Part shown: piece after piece, positions 59,913-64,000 of the stretch
Numbering within the stretch: position 1 is the first letter of the stretch
How the letters are laid out: each line of letters opens with the position of its first letter
Source of the DNA: Alicyclobacillus tolerans
GTDB lineage: Bacteria > Bacillota > Bacilli > Alicyclobacillales > Alicyclobacillaceae
Length of the DNA stretch: 64,000 nt
Direction of reading: 5' to 3'
Assembly: GCF_001447355.1 (NCBI RefSeq)
Contig: NZ_JXBW01000001.1
Location: 248,001 to 312,000 of the forward strand
The notes under the pieces: generated by a model
Seen by the model: only the letters and a program-made list of their open reading frames with translations
Told to the model about the DNA's origin: nothing
Database searches by the model: none
Position numbers and translations under genes: made by a program

Positions 59913-60794
59913 TCACGACACTGTAACGAATCGCTCGGTTCCCGCCGGAACCCTGCCCGACCCAGGTGTGAAATCGAGGGAAAGGGTGACTGGAGGTAGC
60001 ACTTCAAGAGCCGTCTCTTTACCCTTTTCCAGCCGGAGAGCTGGCTGAAATACGAGTCCACGCTGAATACTTTCTGGCCGCATGGACAGCTTGTACAACA
60101 AGCTTATTGCTTTCCCTGGCTGCACAACGACCGGTGCCTTAAAGACACGCGTATCATCCGGACGCGGCGACGAAAGAGCCTTAAGCGAATAATGAATATC
60201 TCCTATCCAATCGTCGCCGGCTTGTTCAAGTCCCAATATGGAAACCGGATCAGGTGAATGGTTTGTCAGCGTCATCGTCAACCATTGACTTGATAAAATG
60301 ATAGGTCCAGAAGCGCCTCCAGCATACGCATCCACGTCTAACCAAGTTGCAGCATGCGAAATGACGCGGCATGTCAGTGAGCCATATGGGAGTACCTTCT
60401 GCCAAAGATTCGTGGACAAATACAAATTCAACGGTTGATTATACAAGCTGTGTGCCGGCATGACGTCGAACACAAAGTGATAGGCGCCGTAAGAAGTCCG
60501 TCCGTCCTGTGAGCCGATGTGTGTAGCCCAATAGTTGCGCAGCGTAACGCTCCTGGTGTGATTCAACAGCCGAGCGCTCGTCAGCGAAGCCGAATCTGTC
60601 GTCCAGACGTCGTATCTGAGCGTTAAAGGATGAGCGCGATCCACGATGGCATTCACTCGCCAACCGCCGCCTGCCCACCAGCGCGAGCTTTTGCTCACGG
60701 CATGCTGCATGATCGGTTGCCGCGACCATATGGCACCGATGCCGAACAGTATAACAATGGCTACTATGGCGGAGATCCCCCATATCCGACGCAT
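59913..60794 (-). CDS. Membrane-anchored extracellular protein, unknown
   Basis: A 293-aa protein with one N-terminal membrane helix (IWGISAIVAIVILFGIGAIW) and an otherwise extracellular, beta-rich body. The body contains two probable Ig-like parts, ending with VLPPVTLSLDFTPGSG. No motif or family is recognised. ATG at 60794 follows GGGTGAGTGG. It converges on the DUF1345 gene and is followed upstream by a GNAT gene on the same strand. Confidence 0.65.
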   Translation of the reverse strand: MRRIWGISAIVAIVILFGIGAIWSRQPIMQHAVSKSSRWWAGGGWRVNAIVDRAHPLTLRYDVWTTDSASLTSARLLNHTRSVTLRNYWATHIGSQDGRTSYGAYHFVFDVMPAHSLYNQPLNLYLSTNLWQKVLPYGSLTCRVISHAATWLDVDAYAGGASGPIILSSQWLTMTLTNHSPDPVSILGLEQAGDDWIGDIHYSLKALSSPRPDDTRVFKAPVVVQPGKAISLLYKLSMRPESIQRGLVFQPALRLEKGKETALEVLPPVTLSLDFTPGSGRVPAGTERFVTVS

Positions 60795-60836
60795 CCACTC
60801 ACCCGTTCTGTTGAATGTTATTCTGTTACAAGGAGT

Positions 60837-61328
60837 CTACAGTCGCTTGATCAGTTCAATTTCATCATGAATCGGTATGTCATCGTATCCGATGAGTGGG
60901 ATTGACGGTTTCTTCGCTCGTGCCTCGTCGATTGCCCCTGGGTAAACTGCGTTGATGCGGTACCCTCGACGTTGGTAAAAGCGAAGTGCGTGCAGATTGT
61001 CATTGGACGTAATCATCTCCACCGCTTCGCAGCCTAGTGCTTTCGCCTTATCTTCGACGGCTCGAAGCAGTGCACCGCCCACACCCGTTCCTTCCAAGGT
61101 GGCGTTGATGCTTAACAACTCACACCTGTTCCCATGTTGCACGTAGGTGGCAGCACCCACACGCTGTCCGTTTTGAATGGCGATGAACGCAAAGGCGTCT
61201 TGCAGACAATAGACCCTGCCTTTGGAGACCATCGTATCTCCGCCCCATTCGCGGGTCCACAACGCGCGTAACCACGACCAATCTTCAAGCGAGATAGGTT
61301 CTTTGACCAACGTACGATTTGTCACCAT
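60837..61328 (-). CDS. GNAT family N-acetyltransferase
   Basis: A 163-aa acetyl-CoA-dependent acetyltransferase. The CoA-binding motif is INATLEGTGVGGALLRAVED, followed by EMITSNDNLHALRFYQRRGY, which is typical of the YhbS/RimI-like class. ATG at 61328 lies 8 nt after AGGA; an ATG two codons earlier is too close. The substrate is unknown. Confidence 0.88.
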   Translation of the reverse strand: MVTNRTLVKEPISLEDWSWLRALWTREWGGDTMVSKGRVYCLQDAFAFIAIQNGQRVGAATYVQHGNRCELLSINATLEGTGVGGALLRAVEDKAKALGCEAVEMITSNDNLHALRFYQRRGYRINAVYPGAIDEARAKKPSIPLIGYDDIPIHDEIELIKRL

Positions 61329-61375
61329 GCTCATACTTCCTCACTCAATTAGGGTCATACCCATGAAAACATACG

Positions 61376-61423
61376 AAACAAAAAAGAACTCGTCAACAGA
61401 TTCATCTCTGCTAACGAGTTCTT
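61376..61423 (-). terminator. Terminator of tRNA-Leu
   Basis: AAGAACTCGT and ACGAGTTCTT with a 20-nt loop, then a T-run on the minus strand, 11 bp past the tRNA end. Confidence 0.88.
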
Positions 61424-61433
61424 GTGAATGATT

Positions 61434-61518
61434 TGGTGTCGAGAGCGGGACTTGAACCCGCACGGGTTTCCCCACACGCCCCTCAAACGTGCGCGTCTGC
61501 CAATTCCGCCATCCCGAC
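61434..61518 (-). tRNA. tRNA-Leu (anticodon GAG)
   Basis: An 85-nt class II tRNA. Acceptor stem GTCGGGA/TCTCGAC pairs with one wobble, the D-arm region GGCGGAATTGGCAGACGC is Leu-like, the anticodon stem is CACGT/GCGTG with loop TTGAGGG, and there is a variable arm. The T-arm GCGGGTTCAAGTCCCGC is standard and CCA is encoded. Anticodon GAG reads CUC/CUU. Confidence 0.97.
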
Positions 61519-61638
61519 ATGCGGTGTAAACCGAATCAACGCTTTTGATTATACTGGGCAAAACTCTGTATGTCAAGGACAATACGCCATTTTATTTCGT
61601 CTGCAAATTGCAAAGACGCAGCCGGGAATTCAGGAAGG

Positions 61639-62904
61639 CTATGCACTCTTTTGCGATCTTGCTGTATCAAATTGCCGAAACATATAGCCGTACAACAATG
61701 ACGAAACCAATTGCAACCCACCAGCAAAGACGAAAGGTAAAGCGAAGCTGCCACTGTCCAAAAGCGTTCCAGATAGGGACGGCCCGATGGCCGACGCCAG
61801 ACGCGTGAAGAACGAGTTCATGCTGAGTGAGAAACCGCGCCGCTGATCCCTGGTCAAACTGCTTCCAAGCGCGGAGCGGGCACCTTGTGTACCGCGACTG
61901 AGGGCTGAGCGAACCGCATACACCACGGACGCCAGCGAAAATGTGGGCATAAAGGGCAGTATAAGCATTAAGGCGACGCCCACCAACCGCAGCCAAACTA
62001 CAGACCGCACCATGCCAAACCGCTCGGCAAGTACTCCTGATAATACTGCCGCAAGCCCTGTTACAACAAAGGAAACCGCAAGTGTGGCACCAATTTGCGC
62101 GGAATTCGCACCAAAGCGAGCGGCAAACCAATATGTCATCATCGGTCCGACGAAGCCCACACCAAGTCCGTTCAGTAGATTGACGAAGGCCAATTTGGCC
62201 ATATTGCGATTTTCTTGCCGGCGAATGGTGCGTTCCGCGAACTGTGCCGCGCCTTTAGCATCTACCGGCTCAACATCCGGACGGCCTTTTGTATCTACTC
62301 GTTCTGGAGCCTTTCCGCCAGGAGCCCGCCAAATCACGATAGCACATCCAAGTGAAATCACGCACAAGCCGTAAAACAGTGGTCGATAGGCGGCAGCTCC
62401 CGGCAAAGAATTTATCCACAGGCGCGGCAATCCACCGAGAACAGCTCCCAAAGCCATGCCGAAAAAGCCCAACGCAGTATTGATACTAAATACTCGGCTT
62501 CGCCGTTCGCGCGATACCGCACTTGCCAACCAGGCTTGCTCTGCTGGTGTAAATGGCCCTGCAGCTCCATTCTGACCTCTTCCAAATCCGGTGAGAATTA
62601 CAGCCAGAGCGAGAACATATGGATTTCTACACAGTCCTACGACCAATGCCGCACAGGCGGTCATGCACTCATACGTGAGCAAAAACGGTTTACGGCCGAT
62701 CCGGTCGCTCAAGACGCCGACCAGCAGGATAAGCGCCGCCCCGCAAACACCCGCGGCCGACATGACGCCTCCAATTTCCGTTGCACTCCAGTGAAGGTCG
62801 CGCAAATACAACGTCATGTCAACAATCGCAACACCTTGTGACACGCTTCGGAGTGCGCGAGCTGTCTGCAAATAACGCACTGCATGCAACCTATTGACAG
62901 TCAA
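61639..62904 (-). CDS. MFS transporter
   Basis: A 421-aa major facilitator with 12 predicted helices and motif A GVLSDRIGRKPFLLTYE after helix 2. A long basic central loop (about residues 205-240) separates the halves. TTG at 62904 has AGGTGA 6 nt upstream. It lies 21 bp after the lytic transglycosylase gene and may be cotranscribed with coaE. The substrate is not evident; DHA-type efflux is likely. Confidence 0.85.
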   Translation of the reverse strand: MTVNRLHAVRYLQTARALRSVSQGVAIVDMTLYLRDLHWSATEIGGVMSAAGVCGAALILLVGVLSDRIGRKPFLLTYECMTACAALVVGLCRNPYVLALAVILTGFGRGQNGAAGPFTPAEQAWLASAVSRERRSRVFSINTALGFFGMALGAVLGGLPRLWINSLPGAAAYRPLFYGLCVISLGCAIVIWRAPGGKAPERVDTKGRPDVEPVDAKGAAQFAERTIRRQENRNMAKLAFVNLLNGLGVGFVGPMMTYWFAARFGANSAQIGATLAVSFVVTGLAAVLSGVLAERFGMVRSVVWLRLVGVALMLILPFMPTFSLASVVYAVRSALSRGTQGARSALGSSLTRDQRRGFSLSMNSFFTRLASAIGPSLSGTLLDSGSFALPFVFAGGLQLVSSLLYGYMFRQFDTARSQKSA

Positions 62905-62925
62905 TCCTCTTCACCTGGTTTCTCG

Positions 62926-63594
62926 TCATGACGTTGTCGAATTTGCGGTTGAGACAGGCTTCCATGCGGGATCGCGCCCATAAATCTTGCGATACAACTC
63001 GTAATTGTAGAAGACGCGATCGACAAAGTGCCGCGTTTCACCAACTGGGATTTCGTCGATGTCGTCGAGCTTACCGTTCCATACACCACCCTTTAGCCAC
63101 GTGGAAACGCGGCGCGGACCTGCGTTATAGGCGGCTATGGCGGCCACCTCATTGCCTTGAAACTGCTGAATCAAGCTCTTCACGTACCAGCTGCCAATCA
63201 GAATATTATACTCGGGGCTGGCCAATTTCTTCGCGTCCTTGGGCAAGCGGTTCACAGCGGCTCCCGGCCCAGTCTTTTGATTGCGGATCATTTCTGCGAT
63301 CCACTCCGCCGTCTGCGGCATCAACTGCATAAGTCCCACAGCTCCGGCGTGGGAAACGTCCTGCGTATGAAATTTACTCTCGACTCGGATGACACTTGCG
63401 ATCAGCAGTGGATCGACATTTGCAGATGCGGCCGCCTGCTGAATGTTCTTTTGATAGTGGATTGGGTACATCATCCGCCAAAACGCGTTCGTAGAAATCA
63501 CGATAAGCACTGCGATGAGCAGTACCGCCGCGATCATCGAACGCCGGTTCAGGACGATGAAGCGGGGCCGTCGCCCTTGCGAATCTCGCTCCAT
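62926..63594 (-). CDS. Membrane-anchored lytic transglycosylase (SLT domain)
   Basis: A 222-aa protein with one N-terminal membrane helix (MIAAVLLIAVLIVIST) and a Slt70-type domain. Motifs: catalytic glutamate in LLIASVIRVESKF, AGAVGLMQLMPQTA and AIAAYNAGPRRVSTWL. It cleaves peptidoglycan glycan strands with 1,6-anhydro ends. ATG at 63594 lies inside coaE, which it overlaps by 46 bp. The coaE neighbourhood is common in this lineage. Confidence 0.93.
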   Translation of the reverse strand: MERDSQGRRPRFIVLNRRSMIAAVLLIAVLIVISTNAFWRMMYPIHYQKNIQQAAASANVDPLLIASVIRVESKFHTQDVSHAGAVGLMQLMPQTAEWIAEMIRNQKTGPGAAVNRLPKDAKKLASPEYNILIGSWYVKSLIQQFQGNEVAAIAAYNAGPRRVSTWLKGGVWNGKLDDIDEIPVGETRHFVDRVFYNYELYRKIYGRDPAWKPVSTANSTTS

Positions 63595-64000
63595 ACCTGC
63601 AACACCTGCTCCCGAGTGTTTTCGATGGATCCGTCGTTATCAATCACGTAAGTCGCCAACTTGCACTTTTCTTCGAGGGGCATCTGTGCATGTATACGTG
63701 CGAGCGCCGAGTCCCTGTCTAACCCATCGCGGACCATAACGCGTTGGATTTGTGTTTCAACGCTGGCGTAGACCACAATCGTCGCATCGACGAAGCGCTT
63801 CGCCGTTCCTTCAAACAGCAGCGGCACATCCCAGATCACCGTTTCACCAGGGCGTTGACGCCAGTATGCATTCGTTTCCTCGACCATGCCCTGCTGAACG
63901 CGCGGGTGTGTAATGGCGTTGAGTCGCATGCGTTTTGCCGCGTCTTGAAAGACAATTGCACCAAGTTGCTTGCGATTGAGTGAACCATCTGGCAACAAAA
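63549..64000 (-). CDS. coaE: Dephospho-CoA kinase (5' end off window)
   Basis: CoaE phosphorylates dephospho-CoA, the last step of CoA synthesis. The last 150 residues are visible: NRKQLGAIVFQD, the family signature VIWDVPLLFEGT, VYASVETQIQRVMVRDG and YVIDNDGSIENT. The P-loop and start codon lie beyond the right edge, about 50 residues away. It overlaps the transglycosylase gene downstream. Confidence 0.94.
   Translation of the reverse strand, partial: LLPDGSLNRKQLGAIVFQDAAKRMRLNAITHPRVQQGMVEETNAYWRQRPGETVIWDVPLLFEGTAKRFVDATIVVYASVETQIQRVMVRDGLDRDSALARIHAQMPLEEKCKLATYVIDNDGSIENTREQVLQVWSEIRKGDGPASSS

Overview
The window reads as chromosome of a spore-forming, moderately GC-rich member of the Bacilli, most like the Alicyclobacillaceae. 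The evidence is two H-type small acid-soluble spore proteins, a CotF-type coat protein, CggR with its operator, type I CoaA, frequent GTG/TTG starts behind strong AGGAGG-type ribosome sites, and a glucose ABC binding protein of the Thermus-like type. No phage, transposase, CRISPR array or rRNA was seen. One tRNA (Leu, anticodon GAG) is present.

Layout. 0-6.6 kb: cggR (cut by the left edge, with promoter and tandem operator), coaA, a two-gene heterodimeric ABC exporter of the BmrC/BmrD type, and an AraC regulator. 6.8-9.8 kb: DUF1641 protein, sspH, msrB, a YdcF-type protein, an inositol-monophosphatase-family enzyme. 9.9-16 kb: a six-gene hexuronate operon (glycerate kinase, UxuB-like SDR, UxaC, KdgK, KdgA, UxuA) taking glucuronate to pyruvate and glyceraldehyde-3-phosphate. 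16-21.4 kb: ThuA-like protein, two tiny convergent membrane ORFs, a second sspH, a cytoplasmic BtuF-like protein, an MFS transporter, a LabA/NYN protein, a ROK repressor. 21.5-26.2 kb: a HAMP receptor without output domain, then a glucose-type ABC importer (binding protein plus two permeases, no ATPase). 26.3-31.5 kb: a c-di-GMP locus with a c-di-GMP-I riboswitch and terminator ahead of a PAS3-GGDEF-EAL-PilZ protein, a small membrane protein, a cupin-HD-GYP protein, and an adjoining 55-aa secreted peptide. 31.5-38 kb: VanZ-like protein, DUF2935 protein, polyphosphate kinase, SPFH protein with an unknown partner, and an MFS pump behind a six-codon leader ORF. 38-43.8 kb: unknown coiled-coil protein, two large secreted repeat proteins, spore coat protein. 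44-47 kb: deoR-galT-galK. 47-52.5 kb: GNAT protein with a 38-bp tandem duplication upstream, another secreted low-complexity protein, an intracellular GH10 xylanase, a 48-codon ORF, a VIT-type metal transporter, a polyol dehydrogenase. 52.7-64 kb: DedA, MscS, PBP2, an O-antigen-ligase-like protein coupled to a GT2, DUF1345, a membrane-anchored unknown, GNAT, tRNA-Leu, MFS, lytic transglycosylase, coaE (cut by the right edge).

The genes suggest life on plant polysaccharide: intracellular xylanase, complete glucuronate catabolism, galactose entry (galT/galK without galE here), glucose-type import and catabolite-type operators. The least explained parts are the c-di-GMP locus with its secreted peptide and the secreted repeat proteins. 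Starts were chosen by ribosome-binding-site spacing; functions come from recognised motifs, and no database search was possible.
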